Positions 8,373-16,691 of a stretch of DNA of 49,908 nucleotides are shown here, one piece after another. Both the position numbers and the translations under genes were made by a program. The stretch is taken from the NCBI GenBank assembly GCA_964518765.1, contig CAZFJC010000020.1, positions 1-49,908 of the forward strand. The letters run 5' to 3'. The DNA comes from CAZPNX01 sp964518765 (GTDB lineage Bacteria; Edwardsbacteria; AC1; EtOH8). Positions within the stretch are counted from its first letter, which is position 1, and each line of letters opens with the position of its first letter. A model generated the notes under the pieces. It did not search any database, was not told where the DNA came from, and saw only the letters and a program-made list of their open reading frames with translations.

Positions 8373-9277
8373 CACTCGCCTATCAGTTTGATCTCTGGCT
8401 CCAGCTCCACCCCACACTCCCTGAAGACAGCCAGCCGCACCCTCTCCATAAGCTTCCTGACGTCGGCCGCCTTGGCTCCGCCATAGTTGACGATGAAGTT
8501 GGCGTGCTTGCGCGACACCTGGGCCCCGCCAGCCTTGGCCCCCCTCATCCCGGCCACGCCGATGAGTCGGCGGGCCGAGTCGCCCCTAGGATTCTTGAAG
8601 ATGCACCCGGCCGATGGCAGGGACAGCGGCTGGTTGCGCCGCCTTATGCCCAGCCACTTATTCATCAGCCTTCTGATGGAGGAGGGCCGGCCTTCAGCCA
8701 GCCTCAGCCGGCAACCGGTGATGACGAATCCCTTGGGATAGTCTGCGTGCCGGTAGGAGAAATTTATCTCCGCAGGCTTGAGCTCCAACCTTCTTCCCGA
8801 CGGCAGAGTTCCGAAAACGGCCTCCACCGCGTCCGACATCTGGCCGCCGTAGGCCCCGGCGTTCATCACTAGGGCTCCGCCCAGGCTGCCCGGAATCCCA
8901 GCCGCCCACTCCAGCCCGGACAGCCCCAAGGCCCGGCACTGCTCCACCAGCCATGGCAAGCTTAGCCCGGCACCGACCGTGATCCTGGGGCCGCGCCGCT
9001 CCAGCCCCCGGAAGCCCCTGCCTATGCAAATCACCGCCCCCCTTATCCCCTTGTCCGACACCAGCAGGTTGGAGCCGTTTCCTATTATAATATAGGGCAT
9101 AACACTAGCCGCCGCTTTAAGGAAAGTGCCGAGCTCCTCCTCTCCGGCAGGCGAGAGCAAAAGGTCGGCTGGCCCCCCGATGCGGAAGCTGGTGTGGCGC
9201 GACATCGGCTCGTTCAGGAGGCAGTTGCCCCCGATGCCAGCAGCCAGCCGCTTGAGCGATCCTTTTATCGGCCTCAT
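8369..9277 (-). CDS. murB: UDP-N-acetylenolpyruvoylglucosamine reductase MurB
   Basis: FAD enzyme reducing UDP-GlcNAc-enolpyruvate to UDP-MurNAc with NADPH. 302 residues, type II length (no extra Tyr-loop domain seen). Seen: HTSFRIGGPADLLL and the FAD loop IIGNGSNLLVSDKGIRG, then GIPGSLGGALVMNAGAYGG, the substrate-binding SYRHADYPKGFVITG, and SAGCIFKNP. In that last motif the residue that donates a proton to the enol is usually Ser; here it is Cys, a substitution known in some MurB lineages. It overlaps murC by ATGA. Confidence 0.96.
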   Translation of the reverse strand: MRPIKGSLKRLAAGIGGNCLLNEPMSRHTSFRIGGPADLLLSPAGEEELGTFLKAAASVMPYIIIGNGSNLLVSDKGIRGAVICIGRGFRGLERRGPRITVGAGLSLPWLVEQCRALGLSGLEWAAGIPGSLGGALVMNAGAYGGQMSDAVEAVFGTLPSGRRLELKPAEINFSYRHADYPKGFVITGCRLRLAEGRPSSIRRLMNKWLGIRRRNQPLSLPSAGCIFKNPRGDSARRLIGVAGMRGAKAGGAQVSRKHANFIVNYGGAKAADVRKLMERVRLAVFRECGVELEPEIKLIGEW

Positions 9278-10641
9278 GTCTTCAGGAACCTCTCGCCGTA
9301 TTTGTAGATGTCGCCCGCCCCCAAGGTTATGACGATATCGCCGGCGCGGGCCATCTTCTTCAGCTCGGCCGGGACCATCTCCTTGTCCTGGATGTAGATC
9401 GTCTGGCGGTGCCCGGCCTCGCGGGCCGATTGGGCGATGAGCTCGCCGCTGACTCCGGGCAGAGGCGCCTCCCGGGCCGGATAGATGTCGGTGATCAGCA
9501 GGACGTCGGCCCGGTGGAAGGAGGAGCCAAACTCCCGGTGGAAATCACGGGTCCTAGTATAGAGGTGCGGCTGAAAGACGGCGATCACCCGGCGGCCGAA
9601 GGCCTCCTTGGCCGCCCTTAGGGTCACTTCGATCTCGGTAGGGTGGTGCCCGTAGTCGTCTATCACCAGCACCCCATCCTTCTCCCCCTTGATCTCGAAG
9701 CGGCGGTAGACTCCCGAGAACTCGGCCAGGGCCTCGGCGATGACGGCGAAGGGCACCTCCATCTCCAGGCCGACGGCTACCGCCGCCAGCGCGTTCTTGA
9801 CGTTGTGTCTCCCTGGAACCCTGAGTTCGATCTTACCCAGGGACCCGCTGCCGTTGCCGACGGCGAAGCTGGACCTTATACCGCCGAAGCGGACATCCTC
9901 GGCCCGGAGTTGGGCTTGGGATCCTAGGCCGTAGGTTATGCAGCGCCGCTCCAGCCTGGGAAGAATAGCCTGGACACCCTTCTCGTCCAAGCAGGCCACC
10001 ACCGCCCCCCAGAAGGGTACCTTGTTGGCGAACTCGATGAAGGCCCGTTGGATCTCGTCCAGGTCCTTATAGCAGTCCAAGTGCTCGGCCTCGATGGTGG
10101 TGATGACGGCGATAGCCGGGGTCAGCCTCAGGAAGGACCGATCGAACTCGTCGGCCTCGGCCACCAGGTAGGGCCCGCTCCCCAGCTTGGCGTTGCTCTC
10201 CATCATCCTCACCTTGCCGCCGATGACTAGGGTCGGGTCCAGCCCGGCCTTGGTCAGCACCTGGCCCACCATGGAGGTGGTGGTGGTCTTGCCGTGGGTG
10301 CCGGCCACCGCCACCCCGTGCTTCATCCTCATCAGCTCGGCCAGCATCTCGGCTCGGCGGATGACGGGGATCCTGCGCTCTCGGGCAGCCCGCACCTCGG
10401 GGTTATCCTCGCCCACCGCCGAGGAGATGACTACCACATCCACTTTCCCTAGGTTCCCGGCCCGGTGACCCTCGGCAATCTCCGCCCCCAGCGAAGTGAG
10501 GTGCTCGGTGGCCTCGGACAGCCTCAGGTCCGAGCCGCTGACATGATAGCCCTGGTTCAGCAGCACCTCAGCTATGCCGCACATGCCCACCCCGCCAATG
10601 CCGACAAAATGCAAGCGTCGTACTTTTCCCAGCATGGTCAT
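9274..10641 (-). CDS. murC: UDP-N-acetylmuramate--L-alanine ligase MurC
   Basis: Adds the first residue (L-Ala) of the stem peptide to UDP-MurNAc using ATP. 455 residues. Seen: N-terminal dinucleotide-like fold HFVGIGGVGMCGIAEVLL, Mur ligase ATP loop VAGTHGKTTTTSM (about residues 112-124), the EADEFDRSFL carbamate/Mg region, HNVKNALAAVAVGLE, and the C-terminal DDYGHHPTEIEVTLRAA motif. Start overlaps the murG stop (ATGA); a second Met two codons in (MLGK) is an alternative start. It sits between murG and murB. Confidence 0.98.
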   Translation of the reverse strand: MTMLGKVRRLHFVGIGGVGMCGIAEVLLNQGYHVSGSDLRLSEATEHLTSLGAEIAEGHRAGNLGKVDVVVISSAVGEDNPEVRAARERRIPVIRRAEMLAELMRMKHGVAVAGTHGKTTTTSMVGQVLTKAGLDPTLVIGGKVRMMESNAKLGSGPYLVAEADEFDRSFLRLTPAIAVITTIEAEHLDCYKDLDEIQRAFIEFANKVPFWGAVVACLDEKGVQAILPRLERRCITYGLGSQAQLRAEDVRFGGIRSSFAVGNGSGSLGKIELRVPGRHNVKNALAAVAVGLEMEVPFAVIAEALAEFSGVYRRFEIKGEKDGVLVIDDYGHHPTEIEVTLRAAKEAFGRRVIAVFQPHLYTRTRDFHREFGSSFHRADVLLITDIYPAREAPLPGVSGELIAQSAREAGHRQTIYIQDKEMVPAELKKMARAGDIVITLGAGDIYKYGERFLKT

Positions 10642-11735
10642 AGGGCCATCTCCAGAAGCCTCTGGGCGATCTCTCCGGCGGCATTAGGCCTGGCCAGGAT
10701 TCTGGCCGCTTGGCACATTCTATGGTATCTCTCCCTGTCGCTAAGTATCGACCCAATCCTGTCCGCTAAAATCCGTCCGTCGAGCCGGCCGTCCAGTATC
10801 ACCTCGGCCGCCCCAGCCCGCTCCAGGCTCCGGGCATTGATCTCTTGGTGGTTGCTGGCTGCGTGGGGATAGGGCACCAGGATCGACGGCAGCCCGCGGG
10901 CCAGCGTCTCCGAGACGCTGGCCCCCGAGCGGCTGACCACCAAGTCGGAGGCCGCTAGAGCCTGGGGCATTTTTTCGATGTAGGCCATTGTTTTGACCGG
11001 AAGGCAGCGCTGCTCGACCCTGTCGCGCACCTGTTGGTAATCGCCCTTGCCCGTCTGATGTATCACCTGTATGTCCCTGGCGGCACCGCTATCCACCATC
11101 AACTGCATCGCCTCCACCATGGCTAGGTTGATGCTGTGGGCCCCCTGGCTGCCGCCGAAGACCAGGATGGTTCTCTTGTTGCCATCTAGTCCGAACTCTT
11201 TTATCCCCTCTTCACGACTGACCAACGTTATCTCTCTGCGGATGGGATTACCGGTAAACACCACTTTTTCTCGGCGGGATATGTGTTCCGAACATTCGCG
11301 AAAACCTCCGTATATCTGGTCGACGAAGCGCGATAACAGCCTCACCGCCTTGCTGGGCATGACGTCCAGCGCCAGCAGGGCCGTCGGGATCCTCAGCAGC
11401 CAGGCGGCCAGCACCGGCGGAGCGCAGACATAGCCTCCGGTGCCCAGGACCACCTCCGGCCGGTTCCTCCGCATATGTCCAATAGACTGTGCTATCGAGA
11501 GGGCCATCATCATCGGGAACCTCATCCTTTCGGCCGGGCCCTTGCCCAGCAGCCCGCCGATGGATATGTAATCGATGGGGTAGCCTCGCTCCGGGACCAC
11601 CCTGGACTCTAGGCCCCGGCGGGTCCCGATAAACCTGACCCGGCAGGAGGAGTCAAGCTCGACCAGGGCGGCGGCCACCGCCAGCCCGGGATAGAGATGA
11701 CCTCCCGTCCCGCCACCGGCTATGGTTGCTCTCAT
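10638..11735 (-). CDS. murG: Lipid II synthase MurG (GT28)
   Basis: Transfers GlcNAc from UDP-GlcNAc to lipid I at the inner face of the membrane. 365 residues. Seen: G-loop 1 AGGGTGGHLYPGLAVA at residues 6-21, GTGGYVCAPPVLAA, G-loop 3 FGGSQGAHSIN, RSGASVSET and the donor-binding PYPHAASNHQEINA. One oddity: where most MurG proteins have an H/L-EQN-x-x-PG-x-x-N segment, this one reads LLALDVMPSKAVRLLSRF. The ATG has AGGAAGAG just upstream, and its first 83 bases lie inside the 3' end of ftsW in another frame. Confidence 0.96.
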   Translation of the reverse strand: MRATIAGGGTGGHLYPGLAVAAALVELDSSCRVRFIGTRRGLESRVVPERGYPIDYISIGGLLGKGPAERMRFPMMMALSIAQSIGHMRRNRPEVVLGTGGYVCAPPVLAAWLLRIPTALLALDVMPSKAVRLLSRFVDQIYGGFRECSEHISRREKVVFTGNPIRREITLVSREEGIKEFGLDGNKRTILVFGGSQGAHSINLAMVEAMQLMVDSGAARDIQVIHQTGKGDYQQVRDRVEQRCLPVKTMAYIEKMPQALAASDLVVSRSGASVSETLARGLPSILVPYPHAASNHQEINARSLERAGAAEVILDGRLDGRILADRIGSILSDRERYHRMCQAARILARPNAAGEIAQRLLEMAL

Positions 11736-12885
11736 ATCTCTTCCTGGAGAAGCTGTCGATCGATCTCTCGCCCCGGTGCCGGGAGATGTTAAGGATCAGA
11801 CCGATGGAGGCGGCGTTTACCGCCAGGGCGGTGCCGCCATAGCTGAGGAACGGCAGGGGCAGGCCGGTGATGGGAAACAGGCCCAGGTTGACCATGATGT
11901 TTATGGCCGCGTAGACGAAGATGCTCAAAGTCAGCCCCAGCACCGCGTTGCGGTCGAAGCTATCCGGCAGCTGCCGGACGATGCCCAGCCCGCGCCACAG
12001 GATGAAGAGAAAAGCGGCCAGCACCCCGGCCGAGGCCAGGACCCCCCCCTCCTCGGCGATGATGGAGAAAACGAAGTCGGTATGCGGCTCCGAGATGAAC
12101 ATCAGCTTCTGCTTGCTCTGCCCCAGGCCTACTCCGAACAAGCCGCCGGAGCCCACCGCCAGCAGGGCCTGGTGGGTGTGGATTAGGGTGTTCTTCAGAT
12201 GCCCCACGGCCCCGGCCGACAGCTCCTGGAGCTTGTCCGGCCTGGTCAGGCAAAGCCAGAACCCTTGAAATCTCGCGATGACATGCGGCCTGGTCATAGC
12301 GGCGGCGGCCAACCCAGCGGTGCTGACTGCTGCCCCGGCCCCCAGGTACATCAGGTTGGCGCCCCCCAAAAAGAGCATCAGGCAGCTGACGACGGCCACC
12401 GCCATGGCGCTGCCAAAGTCTGGTTGAAGCACGATCAGCCCCGAGACCGCCCCGATGGGAACCAGGGGCACTAGGAATCCACGGATTAGCGTCCCCATCC
12501 TCTCCCGGTTCCTGTCCAGGTAGTGGGCCAGGTAGAGCACCAATGCCAGCCTGGCGGGCTCGGCCGGCTGCAGGCCGAAGATCCAGCTCTTGGCGCCCCG
12601 GTTGGCGCCCAGCCCCAAAACTGCGGCCAGCAGGGCCAGGGAAACCACCAGCCCCGGCATTATCAGGCGGCGGAAGCGCCGGTAGTTGATCTTAAGGGCG
12701 GCCATCAGCAGGGCCCCGGCCACCGCCAGCCTGACGATCTCCCGTTTGAAGAAGAACATGCGGTCGCCGCTATGGACCGCGGCCGAAGCCGAGCCACTGA
12801 GGCCCAGGTTCATGGCCGCCCCCAGCACGGCCAGTGCCACCGCCGCCGCCAACAGCAGATAGTCTATGTCGCCGTGCTCCCTCAT
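11653..12885 (-). CDS. ftsW: Septal peptidoglycan polymerase FtsW (SEDS)
   Basis: SEDS-family glycosyltransferase that polymerises lipid II at the septum together with FtsI. 410 residues with about ten hydrophobic helices. Seen: RGAKSWIFGLQPAEPARLAL, the catalytic-loop region LQPDFGSAMAVA, and the family end signature GLPLPFLSYGGTALAVN. The cytoplasmic tail after the last helix runs about 40 residues (ISRHRGERSIDSFSRK ... GRRPGRA), and the final part is translated from DNA that also encodes the MurG N terminus. Starts by ATGA overlap with murD. Confidence 0.97.
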   Translation of the reverse strand: MREHGDIDYLLLAAAVALAVLGAAMNLGLSGSASAAVHSGDRMFFFKREIVRLAVAGALLMAALKINYRRFRRLIMPGLVVSLALLAAVLGLGANRGAKSWIFGLQPAEPARLALVLYLAHYLDRNRERMGTLIRGFLVPLVPIGAVSGLIVLQPDFGSAMAVAVVSCLMLFLGGANLMYLGAGAAVSTAGLAAAAMTRPHVIARFQGFWLCLTRPDKLQELSAGAVGHLKNTLIHTHQALLAVGSGGLFGVGLGQSKQKLMFISEPHTDFVFSIIAEEGGVLASAGVLAAFLFILWRGLGIVRQLPDSFDRNAVLGLTLSIFVYAAINIMVNLGLFPITGLPLPFLSYGGTALAVNAASIGLILNISRHRGERSIDSFSRKRYESNHSRWRDGRSSLSRAGGGRRPGRA

Positions 12886-14243
12886 CCGCCCACCGTTATC
12901 CGTACCGCCTTCTTGAAAGCCTCGCCCCGCTCCTCGAAATCACGGAACATGTCGAAGCTGGAACAGCCGGGCGAGAACAGGACTGTGCCCAGCGGCGCCG
13001 CTAGACGCGCAGCCTCCTCTACCGCCTGCTCCAGGCTTTCAGCCAAGCGCACCTGCCTATAGCCCAGCTCCGACAGGATTTTCTTCATGCCGGCCCGGCT
13101 CTCCCCGATCAGCACCGCGGCGGCGGCCCGGGACGCAATCTCTCTGAGATAGGGCTCCATGTCCAGGCCCTTCTCCCTCCCCCCGGCAATGACCACCACC
13201 CTGCCCCCGAAGGCTCTGAGCGAGGCCGCCCCGGCCGCCGGGTTGGTGCACATGGAATTGTTGATGTAGCTTATCCCGCCGGACTCGGCCACCAGCTCCA
13301 GGCGGTGGGGTACTCCGGCAAACGAGCCCAGGGCCCGGCCCATTTTATCCGGACTGCAGCCCAGCGCCCAGCAGGCCGCGGCCGCCGCCATGGCGTTCTC
13401 GACGTTATGCCCTCCCGGCACCTTCAGCTCCGCGGCGGACATCAGCCTCAGGCTCTCGCCATCTTTCTCCAGATAAAGTGATCCCCCATCCGACCACGCT
13501 CCCTTTCCGACCTTTCCTTGGGAGCTGAACTCCAGCACCCTGGATCTTGGGCGACAGTAGCTGCCAACATTGGCATCATCGCGGTTGAGCACGGCGAAGT
13601 CTTCGGCCCCCTGGTTCTCGAATATCCTAGCCTTGGCCCGGGCATAGGATTCCAGGTTCGGATGCCGGTCGAGATGGTCCGGCGTGATGTTGGTGACCAC
13701 CGCCACCTTGGGATGGAAGTCGCTGATCGCCTCCAGCTGAAAGCTACTGACCTCGGCCGCTATCAGATCGCCCGGCCCGGCCTCCCCGGCCAGCTGGCAA
13801 AGTGGCCGGCCCGGGGCCAGGTTCCCGCCTATCAAACATTTTTTCCCGCAGCTATTGAGAATGTGGCCGATCATGGAGGTGGTGGTCGACTTTCCGTTGG
13901 TGCCGGTGACGGCGATGATGGGCGCCGGAGATGCCCGCCAAGCCAGCTCTACCTCACCGATGATCTCCAGCCCCCGCCTCCTGGCCTTGGTCAGTATCGG
14001 ACTGCCCGCAATCACCCCCGGGCTAATCACCAGCAGATCGGCCTCTAGAGCTCTATCGGTATGCCCCCCCTGCTCGTACCCGAAGTTCTCCGATTCCAGC
14101 CACTGCAGATACTCAGGTCCGATCCGTCCCCGATCAGAGACGAAGACCTCGGCGCCCAGCTTCTTCAGCAGTCCGGCGGCCGCCCGGCCGCTGCGCCCCA
14201 GCCCCAGCACCGTCGCCCTTTTTCCCCCAAGGTGGTAGTACAT
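12882..14243 (-). CDS. murD: UDP-N-acetylmuramoyl-L-alanine--D-glutamate ligase MurD
   Basis: Adds D-Glu to UDP-MurNAc-L-Ala. 453 residues. Seen: VLGLGRSGRAAAGLL, ATP loop VTGTNGKSTTTSMIGHI (about residues 111-127), SSFQLEAISDFHPKVAVVTN, PDHLDRH, HNVENAMAAAAAC, GREKGLD and the C-terminal LFSPGCSSFDMFRDFEERGEAF that is diagnostic for MurD. The usual NDSKATNP motif reads NNSMCTNPAA here, a variant I recall from several non-proteobacterial lineages. It begins 4 bases after the mraY stop and overlaps ftsW by ATGA. Confidence 0.97.
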   Translation of the reverse strand: MYYHLGGKRATVLGLGRSGRAAAGLLKKLGAEVFVSDRGRIGPEYLQWLESENFGYEQGGHTDRALEADLLVISPGVIAGSPILTKARRRGLEIIGEVELAWRASPAPIIAVTGTNGKSTTTSMIGHILNSCGKKCLIGGNLAPGRPLCQLAGEAGPGDLIAAEVSSFQLEAISDFHPKVAVVTNITPDHLDRHPNLESYARAKARIFENQGAEDFAVLNRDDANVGSYCRPRSRVLEFSSQGKVGKGAWSDGGSLYLEKDGESLRLMSAAELKVPGGHNVENAMAAAAACWALGCSPDKMGRALGSFAGVPHRLELVAESGGISYINNSMCTNPAAGAASLRAFGGRVVVIAGGREKGLDMEPYLREIASRAAAAVLIGESRAGMKKILSELGYRQVRLAESLEQAVEEAARLAAPLGTVLFSPGCSSFDMFRDFEERGEAFKKAVRITVGG

Positions 14244-14247
14244 CGAT

Positions 14248-15333
14248 TTACCTGATCTTAAGGGTGGATAAGGCCACCAGGGCGCAGATGAAGGCGATGA
14301 TCCAAAACCTGACCACTATTTTTTGCTCGCTCCACCCCAGCTTCTGGAAATGATGGTGGATGGGGGTCATCCGGAACACCCGACGGCCAGTGGCCTTGAA
14401 CGAGGCCACCTGGATGATGACCGAGGCCGCCTCCATAACGAAGACGCCCCCCACAATGCCCAGCAGGATCTCCTGCTTGATGAGCACCGAGACGGTGCCG
14501 ATGACCCCGCCCAGGGCCAGGGCTCCGGCATCGCCCATGAAGACCTCGGCCGGATGGGCGTTGTACCAGAGAAAGCCCAACGAGGCGCCCACCATCGAGG
14601 CGCAGAGCACCGTCAGCTCCCCCGAGCCCCGCATGAACAGGATGTTGAGGTATTCGGCCAGCTTGAAGTTTCCCACGAAGTAGGACATGACCGCGTAGGC
14701 CCCGGCGGCGAACAGGAAGACCCCGATGGCCAGCCCGTCCAAGCCGTCGGTCAGGTTGACGGCGTTGGAGGTAAAGACGATCACCAGCATCACAAATGGC
14801 ACGTAGAACCAGGCCAGGTCGATGAAGACGTTCTTCAGAAACAGGAGGCTGGTCTTGGTGGCATAATCCGGGTTCAGGGGGAAGAACCACAGGTAGAGGG
14901 CCACCGCCAGGGCCACCGCGAATTGGCCGGCCAGCTTCTTGCGCCCGATCAGGCCCTTGGAGTTCCTCTTGACCACCTTCAAGTAGTCGTCGCAGAACCC
15001 GATCAGCCCCAGTCCGGCGGTGGCGAACAGCGCTATCTGTATATAGCGGTTGCCCAGGTCGGCCCACAGCAGCACCGGAATGATTATGGCCGCCAGGATG
15101 ATTAGGCCGCCCATGGTCGGAGTGCCGGCCTTCTGCCGGTGGGCCTCGGGGGCGTCCTCCCGGCCCCCGTCCACCACCTGCATCCTTTTCAGGGCCCTGA
15201 TGACCGTCGGGCCGACCAGAAACGAGATCAGCAGGGCGGTCACCAGGGCGTAGGCAGATCTGAAGGTGATGTAACGGAAAAGGTTGAACAGGTGGATCCG
15301 ATCGGCCAGCGGATACAGCAGGTGGTACAGCAT
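14248..15333 (-). CDS. mraY: Phospho-MurNAc-pentapeptide transferase MraY
   Basis: Integral membrane enzyme that joins UDP-MurNAc-pentapeptide to undecaprenyl phosphate, giving lipid I. 361 residues, about ten helices. Seen: AGTPTMGGLIIL, the first acidic motif GFCDDYLKVVKRNSKGL, NAVNLTDGLDGLAIG, FMGDAGALALGG and the His cluster MTPIHHHFQKLG, all active-site motifs of the family. Start overlaps the murF stop (TAATG). Confidence 0.98.
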   Translation of the reverse strand: MLYHLLYPLADRIHLFNLFRYITFRSAYALVTALLISFLVGPTVIRALKRMQVVDGGREDAPEAHRQKAGTPTMGGLIILAAIIIPVLLWADLGNRYIQIALFATAGLGLIGFCDDYLKVVKRNSKGLIGRKKLAGQFAVALAVALYLWFFPLNPDYATKTSLLFLKNVFIDLAWFYVPFVMLVIVFTSNAVNLTDGLDGLAIGVFLFAAGAYAVMSYFVGNFKLAEYLNILFMRGSGELTVLCASMVGASLGFLWYNAHPAEVFMGDAGALALGGVIGTVSVLIKQEILLGIVGGVFVMEAASVIIQVASFKATGRRVFRMTPIHHHFQKLGWSEQKIVVRFWIIAFICALVALSTLKIR

Positions 15334-16691
15334 TATCTTCGTTCTTTGATGGCTTCGACCACTTCCTCCAGCTTCATGCCCCGGGAGCCCTTGACCAACA
15401 CTGTATCCCCGGGACGGATGGAGCCCAGGATGAAGGGTATGGCCTCTTGGTTGTTGTGGAAATGGGCGGTGGCGGCACCGGCCGAAAGGGCTCCTTCCTT
15501 GATGTAGACGGCCAGCTCGCCTATGGCCACCACCAGCTCCGCCGTCCTGCCGGCCAGCTCGCCGGCCTCCCGGTGCCGCTGGGGCCCTATCTCGCCCAGC
15601 TCCAGCATGTCGGCCAGCACCGCCACCCTGCGTCCCACCCCAGCGGTGTCGGCCAGGTTCTCCAAGGCCGCCTTCACGGATCCAGGATTGGCGTTGTAGG
15701 CGTCGTTTATTAGGGTGATTCCCCCCAGCCTGATGATCTCCTGCCTCATGGGCACCGCCGCCATATCCGCCAGCCGCCGGCCGACATCCCGGCGCGTCAG
15801 CCCCAGGCGATCGCAGGCCGCCACGGCCGCCAACGCGTTGTAGATGTTGTGGCGGCCGGAAAGTTTTAAATCGAATTCCTCGCCGTCGATGGCGAATGAA
15901 ATGCCATCCATTCGGGTGCGGATCCTCTCGGCTTTAACGTCGGCTGGTCTGTCGATCCCGAAGGTCGTCACCTTGGCCTGGCTCCTCGCCGCCTGTTCCA
16001 TCAGCGCATCGCAATCGGCGTTGATTATGGCCGCCCCATCCGATGGCAGCCAGTCCAACAGTTCGGCCTTGGCCCTGGCCACCCCGCGGACGTCCCCCAG
16101 AAACTGGGTGTGGCCTTCGGAGATATTGGTGATGACACCAATCTCTGGCCTGGCCAGGCGGCAGAGCAGGGAGATCTCGCCGAAGCCGCTCATCCCCAGC
16201 TCCATCACCGCCACCTGATGCTCCGGGGACAGCCCGGCCAGCGACAGCGGCAGCCCGTATTGGTTATTGAGGTTGCCCTGGTTCTTGAGGACATTGAATT
16301 TTCCCCCGGCGGCCGCGGCTATCATCTCCTTGGTGGTGGTCTTCCCGTTGGTCCCGGTGATGGCTATCATTCTGACGTTGAATCCGGCCCGGTAATTTTC
16401 GGCGAACCGTTGCAGGGCCACTATAGTATTGGACACGGCAATGATTCCGGCTTCTATTACCCGGCCGGATGTTTTGGCCCAATCCTCGCTGGCCACCGCC
16501 CCTGCCGCCCCGGCGGCGACCGCCTGGCCGATAAAGTCATGTCCGTCAAACCTGGGCCCCTTGATGGCCACGAAGAGATCGCCGGGCTCAAGCCTTCTGG
16601 TGTCGAGGCACAGCCCCCGGGCCTCGGCCTCCTGCCCCATTAGCCTTCCCCCAGCCATGGCGGCAATCGTGGAGAGTTTTAAGGGTGTCAT
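15333..16691 (-). CDS. murF: UDP-MurNAc-tripeptide--D-Ala-D-Ala ligase MurF
   Basis: Adds D-Ala-D-Ala to UDP-MurNAc-tripeptide. 452 residues when started at the ATG (16689-16691) that overlaps the murE TGA; upstream in-frame sequence is only a shadow of murE. Seen: LCLDTRRLEPGDLFVAIKGP, ATP loop ITGTNGKTTTKEMIAA (about residues 108-123), ELGMSGFGEISLLCRLARP, NISEGHTQFLG, HNIYNALAAVAAC, INDAYNANPGSVKAAL and VLADMLELG, all characteristic of MurF. Confidence 0.97.
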   Translation of the reverse strand: MTPLKLSTIAAMAGGRLMGQEAEARGLCLDTRRLEPGDLFVAIKGPRFDGHDFIGQAVAAGAAGAVASEDWAKTSGRVIEAGIIAVSNTIVALQRFAENYRAGFNVRMIAITGTNGKTTTKEMIAAAAGGKFNVLKNQGNLNNQYGLPLSLAGLSPEHQVAVMELGMSGFGEISLLCRLARPEIGVITNISEGHTQFLGDVRGVARAKAELLDWLPSDGAAIINADCDALMEQAARSQAKVTTFGIDRPADVKAERIRTRMDGISFAIDGEEFDLKLSGRHNIYNALAAVAACDRLGLTRRDVGRRLADMAAVPMRQEIIRLGGITLINDAYNANPGSVKAALENLADTAGVGRRVAVLADMLELGEIGPQRHREAGELAGRTAELVVAIGELAVYIKEGALSAGAATAHFHNNQEAIPFILGSIRPGDTVLVKGSRGMKLEEVVEAIKERR

